25,925 nucleotides of DNA from CAYWNA01 sp964459305 (GTDB lineage: Bacteria; Planctomycetota; Planctomycetia; Pirellulales; Pirellulaceae), in the NCBI GenBank assembly GCA_964459305.1, contig CAYWNA010000191.1, positions 1-25,925 of the forward strand, given 5' to 3'. A program made the position numbers and the translations under genes. This document shows positions 1 through 7,875 of the stretch, piece by piece. Each line of letters begins with the position of its first letter. The first letter of the stretch is position 1. The notes under the pieces were generated by a model. The model did no database searches, was not told the origin of the DNA, and was given only the letters and a program-made list of their open reading frames with translations.

Positions 1-45
1 TACATCAGTTATTGCGCGATTTGATGCGGTTTTGGCGCCAGATTG

Positions 46-125
46 AGCGACCTACGGGAGCGAGCCATCTTCGACCGAGCGGTAGCTCGCATTTGGTTGG
101 CAATGGCTCGCTCCCGTTGGTCGCT
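46..125. repeat. Large compound inverted repeat (REP-like)
   Basis: The 23-base arms 46-68 and 103-125 are reverse complements with one mismatch (22 of 23). The 34-base loop holds a smaller perfect stem, CGAGC-GGTA-GCTCG, so the whole element can fold as a branched hairpin or cruciform. It lies about 50 bases beyond the stop codon of the leftward GH5-like gene. No run of T follows on either strand, so a simple intrinsic terminator is unlikely. A dispersed REP/BIME-type element or an mRNA 3' end stabiliser fits better, but copy number cannot be judged from one window. Confidence 0.8.
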
Positions 126-173
126 GACTCTGTGAAAAAGTTAACGATCTTGGGCGTTAGTAGTACAGCGAGA

Positions 174-1538
174 TCACGGCTCAGCCAAGGCACGGAAGGC
201 GATGGAACCCTCAAACTTCGGCAAGTCCAATCGGAGTCGGCCTTCTTTCGCCGTAACGCGGCGCGTGTCGACCATCTTGCCCGAGTACGGGTCCACAAAC
301 TGAAGACTCCATACCGAGCGTTTCGCGTCAATGGCAACGGTTTCGCCTTCGAGCGGCCGCGTCGGCCATGCCGGTGCAGTGCACTTGGTATCACGAAACC
401 ACCCAAGCACCTGGCGACGGTTCCCCAAGGTTCCGCCGGTCAGGTTGGTGCTGGGTAGGCAGTGAATCGGCGCGAAGTCGGTGTAGTCGACGCCCTTGAC
501 GAACACCGCGGCGCTGACCGCGATCTTCTGGAAATGCTTGAGCAGGTCTGCCTGCTCGAACTGATCATATCCGTCCTGCCACCAAAGCATCCGACCGGAC
601 ATCGCTCCGCTGACAACCGAGGCCCAGATGGCATGTCGAATGCCGACTTGGGCTCGCGGGGCAACGTCCAGAGTCCCGCGCGGCGGGCGCCAGTCGAGGC
701 CACACTCGCCAATCAACACGGGCTTACCGTATTGCTGAAGGCGCCGACGCACAACGCGCAGAATCATGCCGTCCAGGTCGCCGCGGAATCGACCAGCGGA
801 ATACGGGTGCACCTGGACGAAATCGACTGCGTCGCTGCTCGCCAGTTTTGCCCAATCGTTTATCCCCGCCTGCGAGATCGTGATTGGCCGGTTCATGAGG
901 TCGACACCGTGCACCACTTCGGCCGCACGCTTCGTGAAGTCCACGGCACGATCTTCGTTCGATCCGGTAATCAGATCGATCTCGGAGAACAACTCCCATC
1001 CGACGATGTTTCGGTGCTTGCCCCATCGCTTTACAAAGAACGTGATGCGCTGGAACCACTTTTCGCGACATGGTGTATCGTCGAGCAATTCGCTGGGCTT
1101 TTTCGCCGGACCGCCATTCGCGGCGTTAAAAGGGTTCTTGTTCCATCTGTGCCACGTCTCACCTTTGCTGCCGTCATTCCAGTCCGCCCAAACGCCCAGC
1201 ACCGGAAGCACCGCTAAATCCTGCTTCTCCGCCGACTCGAACAGGTGGTCCAGTGACTTCACCATGTCCGGGCGAATCTCGCCCGCTTTCTCGCCCGGCT
1301 GCATGTGAGCAAGATGAATCCGCATCAAACGCTCGCCTGCTGCTGCGGCGTTCTTGAAGTGTTCGTCATAAGCTGCCGGACTCACGCCCGCTGGATTGCG
1401 CCCCAGCACGAAGCCGGGCTTGCCATTCACACGGAAGTACTTTTCGCCTGTCCTCAGTTCCAAGGGCGACGGCGCATCGGCGGCCGTCGCGGCGGCGCAC
1501 CAGAAAGGCGAGAAGGCAACAACTATGTTGAATTTCAT
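174..1538 (-). CDS. Secreted GH5-like (beta/alpha)8 glycoside hydrolase
   Basis: This 454-residue protein has the layout of clan GH-A enzymes of the GH5 mannanase/cellulase type. A candidate acid/base Glu is in GWELFSE (about E186) and a candidate nucleophile Glu is in LIGECG (about E278). The usual Asn-Glu before the acid/base is Ser-Glu here, so activity and family need testing. The N-terminus is a short signal-like segment ending near ATAADA, and a small beta-rich domain closes the C-terminus. I chose ATG at 1538 because it places this segment first. A GTG at 1631, only 9 bases after the upstream sulfatase stop, is in frame but gives an unlikely leader, and neither start has a strong ribosome site. 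It is probably co-transcribed with the leftward sulfatase and acts outside the cytoplasm on a polysaccharide. The exact substrate is not readable. Confidence 0.75.
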   Translation of the reverse strand: MKFNIVVAFSPFWCAAATAADAPSPLELRTGEKYFRVNGKPGFVLGRNPAGVSPAAYDEHFKNAAAAGERLMRIHLAHMQPGEKAGEIRPDMVKSLDHLFESAEKQDLAVLPVLGVWADWNDGSKGETWHRWNKNPFNAANGGPAKKPSELLDDTPCREKWFQRITFFVKRWGKHRNIVGWELFSEIDLITGSNEDRAVDFTKRAAEVVHGVDLMNRPITISQAGINDWAKLASSDAVDFVQVHPYSAGRFRGDLDGMILRVVRRRLQQYGKPVLIGECGLDWRPPRGTLDVAPRAQVGIRHAIWASVVSGAMSGRMLWWQDGYDQFEQADLLKHFQKIAVSAAVFVKGVDYTDFAPIHCLPSTNLTGGTLGNRRQVLGWFRDTKCTAPAWPTRPLEGETVAIDAKRSVWSLQFVDPYSGKMVDTRRVTAKEGRLRLDLPKFEGSIAFRALAEP

Positions 1539-1640
1539 GGATTGGTACACGGTTTCGTGATCTTTTGGCAGCTTCCGAATGCGCCAATCAGCGGGAATTT
1601 CTGTTCGGCCGAAACTGCAGGACTGGCGCACGTCGGCAGG

Positions 1641-3458
1641 CTACTTCACCCTTTTCTTGATTCGTCCGAGGTAACTGGGTTGGACGGAAGTGTTACACGA
1701 GGCTAGGGCCTCTTTGTAGAAGTCGTAGCCTTCTCCTATCCAATCGATGATGTTGGCGACTTTGAGCGCGGCGTAGCTGTTGTTCTCCAGCAGACTTCGA
1801 AGTGCGTATCGGGCGGTCTCCTTTTCACCAAGGTTAAACAGCGACCAGGCCGCCATGGCGACCACTTCGTGGCAATCGTCTTTGAGCGCTTTTTGTAGCG
1901 CAGGCTTGGATTCGGCTGCCTGTTCGCTGAGCAGAAAGAGCCCGACGCTGCCCCAGTACCGCACGCCGCTGTCGTCGCTGGCGAGTAGTGCTTCGAGCTG
2001 CTCTCGTTTCTCGACCGACTTGGCGAGCGCCAGGTCGGCCGCGTCCAGAAGTTGCTCAAGCGGATACTTTGCCGGATCACGGACCGTCTCGTAGATCGTG
2101 GTGTTGTATTGTTCGGCCCGAGTTACCATCTCGGCCTCCGGCAAGAGCGCGGCGTCGAAGTGCTTCAGTTGCCACTGGCGAAGACGACTCCGCATCTGCT
2201 CCATGACTTCCTTGTGCTCGGCAATTCCGGCCAGGTTGTTGATGGAGTACGGGTCGCTCTCGGTGTCGTACAACTCCTCGACCGGCTTGTTGGTAAAGAA
2301 ACGACCAGTCACCGCGTCGGTCTTGCCCGCGCGATGGTGTGCTTCCCAAGCCCGCGTCGCCTGGGCATGCCAGAGGTAGGTGAGGTATTGTCCGCGGGGT
2401 ACATAGGGCATGAAGTTACGGATATAGAGGTATCGCCCATCGCGAACGGCGCGCGAATTGTCACACCGCTCGTCCATGCGACCGCGGTAGGCGACGTGAT
2501 AATCGCGCGGTTCTTGCTTCGGCCCGAGAAAAACGCGGCCCTGCATTTCAGGCGGAATCTCTGCGCCGGCCAAGGCCAGCCACGTCTTCGGCATGTCCAC
2601 GAAGCTGACGATGCGATCCACAGTCGTGCCGGGTTCTTCCGCCGGATAGAGGCTCTTGTATTTCGGCGGGATTCGGACAATGAGCGGACAATGAATGCCG
2701 GTGTCGACCAGAAACCGCTTGCTACGCGCCATAACTCCGCCATGGTCCGAGTTGTAGATCACAATCGTGTTTTCATGCAGCCCGCTCGCTTCGAGATCGT
2801 CGAGCACCTTTCCGACATTGGCATCCATCCCTTTCACCGCGTCCTGGTACTTCGCATAGTCCTTGCGGATCACTGGCAGGTCGGGATGATAGGGGGCGAG
2901 TTTCACCTTGGCCGGGTCGTGCTGAGTCTTTTTCACGTCGCCATGGGCACGGCTTTCGTGGGAACCGCCGACGTTGATGACCGAGAAGAAGGGTTGCTGG
3001 TCCTTGAGTTTCTTGAAATCGACTTTGCCCTTGTCCCAGGCTGCCCGGTCGTCGCGCCCGCCGATGTTGCAGTCGGTTTTGCCCGGCTTCAAGCAGAAAT
3101 ACCCTGCCGCTCGCAGGGCGTCGGGGTAATAGCGAATCTTGTCGTGCGGGATGTTATACCGACTCCGCATCGGCTGCGTGCCCATCGACACCGCGTGAAT
3201 TCCGGTAATCCACACGCTCCGTTGCGGCGCGCAAACGGGCGAGTTGGCGAAGCAATGTGTATAGCGAAATCCTTGCCTCGCCATTTCGTCAATGCGAGGC
3301 GTGTCGCCATTGGGATTGCCGTAGCAACCCACCCATTGAATGTTGTTGTCTTCGGAGGTGATCCAGAGAATGTTGGGCCGCTCGTCGGCGACGGCGACGG
3401 TCGCGAGCAGCATGAGGCAAAACGAAAAGGCGTTAACTGCGAGGTTCACGCGAGACAT
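1641..3458 (-). CDS. Secreted sulfatase with C-terminal HEAT-like repeats
   Basis: This 605-residue type I (formylglycine) sulfatase hydrolyses sulfate esters or sulfamates. The signature is V-C-A-P-Q-R with C76 as the residue to be converted to formylglycine. The early metal motif reads ITSEDN, as in the heparan N-sulfatase-like branch, rather than the DD of arylsulfatases. A later NSDHGG supplies further metal ligands. The signal peptide covers about residues 1-24, ending VAVADE. Residues from about 490 to 600 form alanine- and leucine-rich helical repeats of HEAT type, an addition to the core fold. ATG at 3458 follows AAGGAG by 10 bases, which decides the start over an in-frame upstream extension. 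It heads a leftward pair with the GH5-like gene. No sulfatase-maturating enzyme is in the window, so activation must come from elsewhere. Confidence 0.9.
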   Translation of the reverse strand: MSRVNLAVNAFSFCLMLLATVAVADERPNILWITSEDNNIQWVGCYGNPNGDTPRIDEMARQGFRYTHCFANSPVCAPQRSVWITGIHAVSMGTQPMRSRYNIPHDKIRYYPDALRAAGYFCLKPGKTDCNIGGRDDRAAWDKGKVDFKKLKDQQPFFSVINVGGSHESRAHGDVKKTQHDPAKVKLAPYHPDLPVIRKDYAKYQDAVKGMDANVGKVLDDLEASGLHENTIVIYNSDHGGVMARSKRFLVDTGIHCPLIVRIPPKYKSLYPAEEPGTTVDRIVSFVDMPKTWLALAGAEIPPEMQGRVFLGPKQEPRDYHVAYRGRMDERCDNSRAVRDGRYLYIRNFMPYVPRGQYLTYLWHAQATRAWEAHHRAGKTDAVTGRFFTNKPVEELYDTESDPYSINNLAGIAEHKEVMEQMRSRLRQWQLKHFDAALLPEAEMVTRAEQYNTTIYETVRDPAKYPLEQLLDAADLALAKSVEKREQLEALLASDDSGVRYWGSVGLFLLSEQAAESKPALQKALKDDCHEVVAMAAWSLFNLGEKETARYALRSLLENNSYAALKVANIIDWIGEGYDFYKEALASCNTSVQPSYLGRIKKRVK

Positions 3459-3564
3459 GGTTGTACATCTCCTTGTTGTTGGTGTTGTTTCCTGAACATA
3501 CACTATCATGGCACAAACTTGCTTGGTTTCGTACCATCCGCGGCAAGCCAAAAAAGGAGTAATC

Positions 3565-3735
3565 ATGGACCAGCGAGTAGATGTGCTTGTCTCCCTATTA
3601 GAACGGAGAGCTTTCACACGCCGTCAATTCACTGAATGTCTCGCTGCGGCTCTTGTACCGATCGCAGTGGCGAGGAAAGCTTGTTCAGATGACGCGACGG
3701 CGACCTCCGCTCTTTCCGCCTGCTCAATCTGTTGA
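3565..3735 (+). pseudogene. Short Tat-leader ORF, possibly a truncated gene start
   Basis: The ORF encodes 56 residues starting MDQRVDVLVSLLERR. The ribosome site is excellent: AAAAAAGGAG ending five bases before the ATG. The start resembles the N-terminal leader of exported planctomycete proteins, with a twin-arginine-type segment (FTRRQFTE) followed by a hydrophobic stretch (CLAALVPIAVA-like). After that the frame runs into low-complexity residues and stops. Such leaders occur on several secreted families, so the lost product cannot be named. It could be a decayed gene whose body was deleted when the divergent region formed, or a small exported peptide. It overlaps a short reverse-strand ORF. 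No downstream coding continuation was seen in any frame. Confidence 0.35.
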
Positions 3736-3803
3736 AGGACGCGTTGTGCCAGAATGGACACTCCTGTCGTGGTTTTCATCAAAGGCATACCGGTCTTTCC
3801 CAT
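3624..3803 (-). CDS. Questionable small reverse ORF
   Basis: It encodes 59 residues starting MGKTGMPLMKTTTGVSIL, with a Gln/Glu/Ala-rich amphipathic middle. A ribosome-like GAAGGA lies about eight bases upstream. It overlaps the forward truncated ORF antiparallel, so at most one is likely to be coding in the overlap. No family is recognised. It could be a leader peptide or small protein upstream of the leftward sulfatase, or chance. Confidence 0.2.
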   Translation of the reverse strand: MGKTGMPLMKTTTGVSILAQRVLQQIEQAERAEVAVASSEQAFLATAIGTRAAARHSVN

Positions 3804-4004
3804 TGGCTTATCCTTCACGTTGTGCCTTCGTCTTGAGGCAGGACTTCGTGTTCTAGAGGAGTTTCCATCCGAAGCTGTGGCGACCGTCAGCCAGGGATGG
3901 CGCGGACGCGAAGCCTCATCTCGGCCAGACGAAGCGAGCACACCCCACTTTCAGTGCCTCCCGTTGTTCCCCTCGCAAAACACGTCATTTGCCGTGCGGG
4001 ATTG
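3804..4004. other. Intergenic stretch with no recognised feature
   Basis: This is the middle of the divergent intergenic region. I see no convincing ORF with a ribosome site, no long repeat and no terminator. Signals for the IclR gene begin just to the right. Confidence 0.5.
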
Positions 4005-4015
4005 TTGACAAGTGG

Positions 4016-4034
4016 CATCTTGTCCGGCAAGATG
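4016..4034 (+). promoter_or_regulatory. Stem-loop upstream of the IclR gene
   Basis: CATCTTG (4016-4022) and CAAGATG (4028-4034) are perfect reverse complements around a TCCGG loop. An overlapping alternative pairing joins GACAAG (4007-4012) with CTTGTC (4019-4024), so the two folds exclude each other. If transcription starts near 4073 this DNA is upstream of the transcript, and a protein-binding dyad is then more likely than an RNA hairpin. Confidence 0.5.
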
Positions 4035-4035
4035 A

Positions 4036-4066
4036 TTGAACAGAATAAGTAACTCTATTGCATAAT
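4036..4066 (+). promoter_or_regulatory. Candidate sigma70-type promoter for the IclR gene
   Basis: TTGAAC (4036-4041) and CATAAT (4061-4066, five of six matches to TATAAT) are 19 bases apart. A start about seven bases downstream would fall near 4073, only a few bases before the ATG at 4077. A very short leader would agree with the absence of a ribosome site. An alternative -35 box, TTGACA at 4005-4010, is a perfect match but lacks a good -10 at normal spacing. Planctomycete promoters are poorly defined, so this is tentative. Confidence 0.4.
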
Positions 4067-4072
4067 ATGCAA
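4058..4072. promoter_or_regulatory. Perfect palindrome, probable IclR operator
   Basis: TTGCATA-A-TATGCAA has perfect 7-base arms about a single central base. It overlaps the candidate -10 box and ends four bases before the IclR start codon. Many IclR-family genes are autoregulated through palindromes of about this length, so binding by the adjacent product is the natural inference. No second perfect copy was noticed in the window. Confidence 0.65.
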
Positions 4073-4076
4073 CAAC

Positions 4077-4868
4077 ATGAATAATCGAAAAGCGACGGTG
4101 CCGATCCAGAGTCTCGACCGGGGACTGCGGCTATTGCTTGAAGTGGGGGCGGCGGGACGGCCGGTGAGCCTTGGCGAGCTGACCGAGTTGTTGGGGATCA
4201 ATCGTAGCAGCGTCTATCGCTTGGCGAACACGCTGACCACGCGCGGCTTCTTTAGTCAGTCGCCGGAGACGAAGGCTTACACGCTTGGGCCGGCGATTTG
4301 GCAATTGGCTAGCCAGATGCGGCAAAGCAACCCGCTGCTCCAGGTCGCGCGCGAACATGTGGCGGCATTGGCCGAGCAGACAAGCGAGACGGCGCACCTG
4401 GCGGTGCGCGAGGAGGATCGCGTGGTGTTCCTCGACTACGCCTTGACCAATCACGTTGTCGGGGTGTCCGTCGGTTCAGGGCGAGCGGAGCCGCTGCACT
4501 GCACGGCGTTGGGCAAGGCGATGATTGCGGATTCTGATCCGGGGCAACTCCGCGAGCTGTTCGGTCCGGGGCGATTGCGAGGGTACACTCCGAAGACGAT
4601 CACTTCGATCCGTGGACTGGCGGACGAATGTCAGAACGTCCGGCAGCGCGGGTTTGCCGTGGACGACATCGAGTTCCGAGACGGCGTGCGCTGCGTGGCC
4701 GCGCCGATACGCGATTTCGATGGCCGAGTTGTGGCGGCCATCGGTATCTCGGCCCCGTCCAGTCGTCTGACCAAGCGCCAGTTCAGCGAAGTCGGGCCGC
4801 AGGTAAAGGCCGCCGCCGATGCGGTCAGTTGCAAGTTGGGATATCGGTCCATCAAGAAGGGTTCGTAG
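4077..4868 (+). CDS. IclR-family transcriptional regulator
   Basis: The 263-residue length is normal for the family. Residues about 10-70 form the winged helix-turn-helix, with the recognition region near LGELTELLGINRSSVYRLAN. Residues about 85-255 form the effector-binding domain, with typical segments LHCTALGKAM, GYTPKTITS and AIRDFDGRVVAAIGISAP-like sequence. IclR regulators often control sugar-acid and aromatic catabolism (KdgR, IclR), which suits a glycan cluster. The start has no ribosome site; a perfect palindrome and an overlapping -10-like box lie directly upstream, suggesting a short-leader or leaderless autoregulated mRNA. Only 31 bases separate it from the next gene, so it probably leads the rightward operon. 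The ligand is not predictable from sequence. Confidence 0.93.
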   Translation: MNNRKATVPIQSLDRGLRLLLEVGAAGRPVSLGELTELLGINRSSVYRLANTLTTRGFFSQSPETKAYTLGPAIWQLASQMRQSNPLLQVAREHVAALAEQTSETAHLAVREEDRVVFLDYALTNHVVGVSVGSGRAEPLHCTALGKAMIADSDPGQLRELFGPGRLRGYTPKTITSIRGLADECQNVRQRGFAVDDIEFRDGVRCVAAPIRDFDGRVVAAIGISAPSSRLTKRQFSEVGPQVKAAADAVSCKLGYRSIKKGS

Positions 4869-4899
4869 GTTCTGTCAGCTCGGCCGGGGAGACCGTCAC

Positions 4900-7818
4900 A
4901 TGAGTAGCTCTCATCGTCGCAACAAGGCAATCCTGGCGGTTCTTGTAGCATGGGTTCTTGCCTGCAACTGCAATGCGCACGCTTTCGAGCAAAAAGGAAA
5001 ATCGCCTGTCGGGCAAGCGCCGACGGCGGCAACCGGCAGGGCACATGTGCCCGACGAGGTTGTGTTCCCCGGCGACAAGTGGGACCGGATCACGCCGGAG
5101 CAGGCGGGGCTGGACGTGGAGAAGTTCAACCAACTGCTGCGAAAGGCAAACGTCCGTCCCGGCGGATGGGGTGGTACGAAGCCGACCGACAAGCAATGGG
5201 GCGCGGTGTTGACGCGCGGCGGATACATCGTGCACACGTGGGGCGATCCGAAGTACAAGACCCAGTCGGCATCACTCGGCAAGTGTATCACGCGAGCGTT
5301 GTTTGGACTGAGCGTCGAAGCGGGTGTTATCAAGCCCGACGAACCGATCCACAGAACCTGGACCGGTCACGGCGAGCTGTCGCACCCGCACAAATACCTG
5401 GACAACGAGCGACACCGCAAGCTCACGTGGCGGCACCTCTTGGAGCATCACGGCGGCTTTGCTCTGGAAAGCGGTTTTCACTGGCGCAAGCACACCAGGC
5501 ATACTGTCGGCAGCAAGGTTCCCGCCTGGGTCAAGTGGACCGGCGACCCGCTATTCGACAACTACTCGCACACTTCGCCGGGCGCCGTGACGGGATACAG
5601 CAGTGGCGGCTACGTGCGACTCGGCCAAGCATTGACTGCGGCGTGGAACCGGGACCTGAAAGACGTCTTGGACGAACGGCTGTTTCGCTACCTGGACATC
5701 CCACCGGACCGCTGGGACTGGTTGCCCGGCGAGGTGGTCCACGACACGAAAGACTTCTATCCGGCCTTCCCCAACTACGGTGAATACGTTGGGCCACCCT
5801 ACAAGATCAAGGGTCACGTCGTGCGCGGCGGCCCCGGCTGGGTAGTCATGAGTGCCGAAGACCTCGCCCGCTTCGGACTGCTCATTTCCAACGGCGGTAT
5901 GTGGAAGGGCAAGCGATTGCTCGGTGAACAGTGGCTCCGCGGGCACGCCGGCCTGGACATCCACGTCGTTGCCGGTGACCCGGAGACGACGGTCAGCATC
6001 GCCAAGGTCAACACCAAAGGCGTTCCATTTGGTCAAGAGGTTGGAGTGAGGGGCAGCTTTTCCTTTCCCAAAGAACTGATCGTCGGTCCGGTCGACTTGA
6101 AGCGCGGCCAGGGCTCGCAGCCGACGCATGAAGTGAAGGTCGAGCGCAACGTCCGCATCCCGATGCGCGACGGCGTATCGCTGGCAGCGGAGATCTACCG
6201 CCCCGATGCCGAGGGCAAGTTCCCCGCGCTGATGCTGCTGCGCTACTACCAGATCGGAAAGGGTCAGGCAGACTACTTCGCGAAACGCGGTTACGCCTGC
6301 GTGCTGGTCGATTGCCGCGGTCGCGGCGGATCGGACGGCCAGTGGGATCCGTATGTGAATGATCCCCAAGACGGCTATGACGCTCAGCAATGGATTGCCA
6401 CCCAGAAGTGGTGCAATGGCAAGATTGGCATGTTCGGCAGGTCGTACAACGCGTTTACTCAGACCATGTCCGCAACGATGGCCAGCCCATATCTGAGATG
6501 CCTCCTGCCGCTGGGTGGACAGCAGACAAATTTCGGCCACCTCTACAACGACGGGGTGCTGCAACTCAACGTGATATTCACATTCGGGCTCTATGCGACC
6601 GGCCCCACGAGAACCGGGCCACACATCCCCATCGGCCAGCACTATCTGCAATTGCCGCTGATGGTTGCCGCGGACAAGGCCGACAACCCACAGGCGCAGC
6701 GGATCAAGACATGGATGAAGCACGCCCGATACGATGACTACTGGAAATCGTACGGCTTGAAAGAGAAATACGATAAGGTCCAGGCGCCGGCCTTTTTCGG
6801 CACGGGCTGGTACGACAACTTGGTGCATGAGGCTTTTCGTAACTTCAAGGGCTTCCGCGAGCAGGGCGGCTCGGAGGCCTGCCGCGAGGGCACGAGGATT
6901 CACGTCAGCGGAGGAGTTCACGGCAGCTATGACGTTTCGGACGCCATGCACCTTCGCTGGTACGACTACTGGCTCAAGGGGATCGACACCGGTATTCGGG
7001 GCGAGCCTCCCATCCAGATCTTCGTGATGGGCATGGACAAGTACCGGTTTGAGAACGAGTGGCCGTTGGCGCGAACGGAGTGGACGACGTTCTATCTCCA
7101 GAGCGGCAGCAAGGCGAACTCTCTGGACGGTGACGGGCGGCTCAGCACGTCGCGGCCGGTCGGAGATTCGCCGTCGGATAGATTCGTCTACGACCCGGCA
7201 AATCCGGTCTACACAATGGGCGGGCAAATGTCGACGCACGGGGACATCTGGGGGCCGAAGGACCGAAGCACCACCCAAGAGCGTCAGGACATCCTGGTCT
7301 ACACGACCGAGCCGCTCGAACAGGATACCGAGGTTACTGGGCCGGTCGAACTCAAGCTGTTCGCTGCGTCCAGTGCTGTCGACACGGACTTCACGGCGAC
7401 CTTGACGGACGTGCATCCGGACGGCCGTGCCATCCACATTTGCGAAGGCATCCGTCGAGCTTCTTTCCGCGAATCGTTGGAGAACCCCACACCGATCGAA
7501 CCAGGCGAAGTCTACGAGTACACGATCAGCCTCTGGGAAACAAGCATGGTGTTCCAGGCGGGGCACCGCATCCGCCTGGAAATTTCCAGCAGCAATTTCC
7601 CACGGTTCGCCCGCAACCTCAACACGGGCCTGCCGCTGGGAACCAGCGACGAAATGAAAAAGGCGACGCAGACGGTCTTTCACGACGCCCGCCATGCATC
7701 GCACCTGGTGCTGCCGATCATTCCGCAAGCGAAGCCGAAGCCCATTGTCCCCGCTGCCGATGGCACGCTGACGCTCCCGGCTGCGAAGGCGGCGATCCAC
7801 GGCCCCTCGCTGAAATAA
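4900..7818 (+). CDS. Fusion of serine beta-lactamase-like and CocE/NonD-type hydrolase
   Basis: This 972-residue exported protein has two catalytic modules. The signal peptide ends near NAHAFE (about 28). Residues about 60-395 are a class C beta-lactamase/esterase fold with the SxxK motif at S125-L-G-K128 and a Y233-S-S in place of Y-x-N. Residues about 410-700 are an alpha/beta hydrolase of the CocE/X-Pro dipeptidyl-peptidase type, with the nucleophile elbow GRSY (S515), a later GWYD for Asp and GGVHGSY for His. Residues about 730-960 are the jelly-roll PepX C-terminal domain. ATG at 4900 is preceded by GGGGAGA and gives a good signal peptide; the frame is open further upstream but that part overlaps the IclR gene. 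Both modules suggest ester or amide bond cleavage, perhaps deacylation of a glycan, but the substrate is unknown. Confidence 0.85.
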   Translation: MSSSHRRNKAILAVLVAWVLACNCNAHAFEQKGKSPVGQAPTAATGRAHVPDEVVFPGDKWDRITPEQAGLDVEKFNQLLRKANVRPGGWGGTKPTDKQWGAVLTRGGYIVHTWGDPKYKTQSASLGKCITRALFGLSVEAGVIKPDEPIHRTWTGHGELSHPHKYLDNERHRKLTWRHLLEHHGGFALESGFHWRKHTRHTVGSKVPAWVKWTGDPLFDNYSHTSPGAVTGYSSGGYVRLGQALTAAWNRDLKDVLDERLFRYLDIPPDRWDWLPGEVVHDTKDFYPAFPNYGEYVGPPYKIKGHVVRGGPGWVVMSAEDLARFGLLISNGGMWKGKRLLGEQWLRGHAGLDIHVVAGDPETTVSIAKVNTKGVPFGQEVGVRGSFSFPKELIVGPVDLKRGQGSQPTHEVKVERNVRIPMRDGVSLAAEIYRPDAEGKFPALMLLRYYQIGKGQADYFAKRGYACVLVDCRGRGGSDGQWDPYVNDPQDGYDAQQWIATQKWCNGKIGMFGRSYNAFTQTMSATMASPYLRCLLPLGGQQTNFGHLYNDGVLQLNVIFTFGLYATGPTRTGPHIPIGQHYLQLPLMVAADKADNPQAQRIKTWMKHARYDDYWKSYGLKEKYDKVQAPAFFGTGWYDNLVHEAFRNFKGFREQGGSEACREGTRIHVSGGVHGSYDVSDAMHLRWYDYWLKGIDTGIRGEPPIQIFVMGMDKYRFENEWPLARTEWTTFYLQSGSKANSLDGDGRLSTSRPVGDSPSDRFVYDPANPVYTMGGQMSTHGDIWGPKDRSTTQERQDILVYTTEPLEQDTEVTGPVELKLFAASSAVDTDFTATLTDVHPDGRAIHICEGIRRASFRESLENPTPIEPGEVYEYTISLWETSMVFQAGHRIRLEISSSNFPRFARNLNTGLPLGTSDEMKKATQTVFHDARHASHLVLPIIPQAKPKPIVPAADGTLTLPAAKAAIHGPSLK

Positions 7819-7827
7819 GACATACCC

Positions 7828-7848
7828 GTCCCACCGAGTCGGCGGGAC
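7828..7848 (+). terminator. Intergenic hairpin without a T tract
   Basis: GTCCCACCG (7828-7836) pairs with CGGCGGGAC (7840-7848) with one mismatch around an AGT loop. It lies ten bases after the fusion hydrolase stop and before the next ribosome site. No T run follows, so it may attenuate transcription or protect an mRNA end rather than terminate. Confidence 0.4.
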
Positions 7849-7875
7849 CTAACTAACTATCGGAGGGCAACTCGG

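Noticed and set aside
12..458. Forward ORF across the large inverted repeat
   Set aside because: Its sequence is a translation of repeat arms and then of the antisense of the GH5-like gene.
2052..3635. Forward ORF opposite the leftward sulfatase
   Set aside because: Antisense shadow; the reverse strand encodes the complete sulfatase signature and signal peptide.
4005..4033. TTGACA at 4005-4010 as the main IclR promoter
   Set aside because: At 17-base spacing the -10 would be CAAGAT, a poor match. The CATAAT box nearer the start is better, although the alternative is not excluded.
5551..7800. Long reverse-strand ORF (749 codons) opposite the fusion hydrolase
   Set aside because: It is antisense to a gene with clear catalytic motifs in GC-rich DNA, where such open shadows are common. 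Its translation has no recognisable domain.
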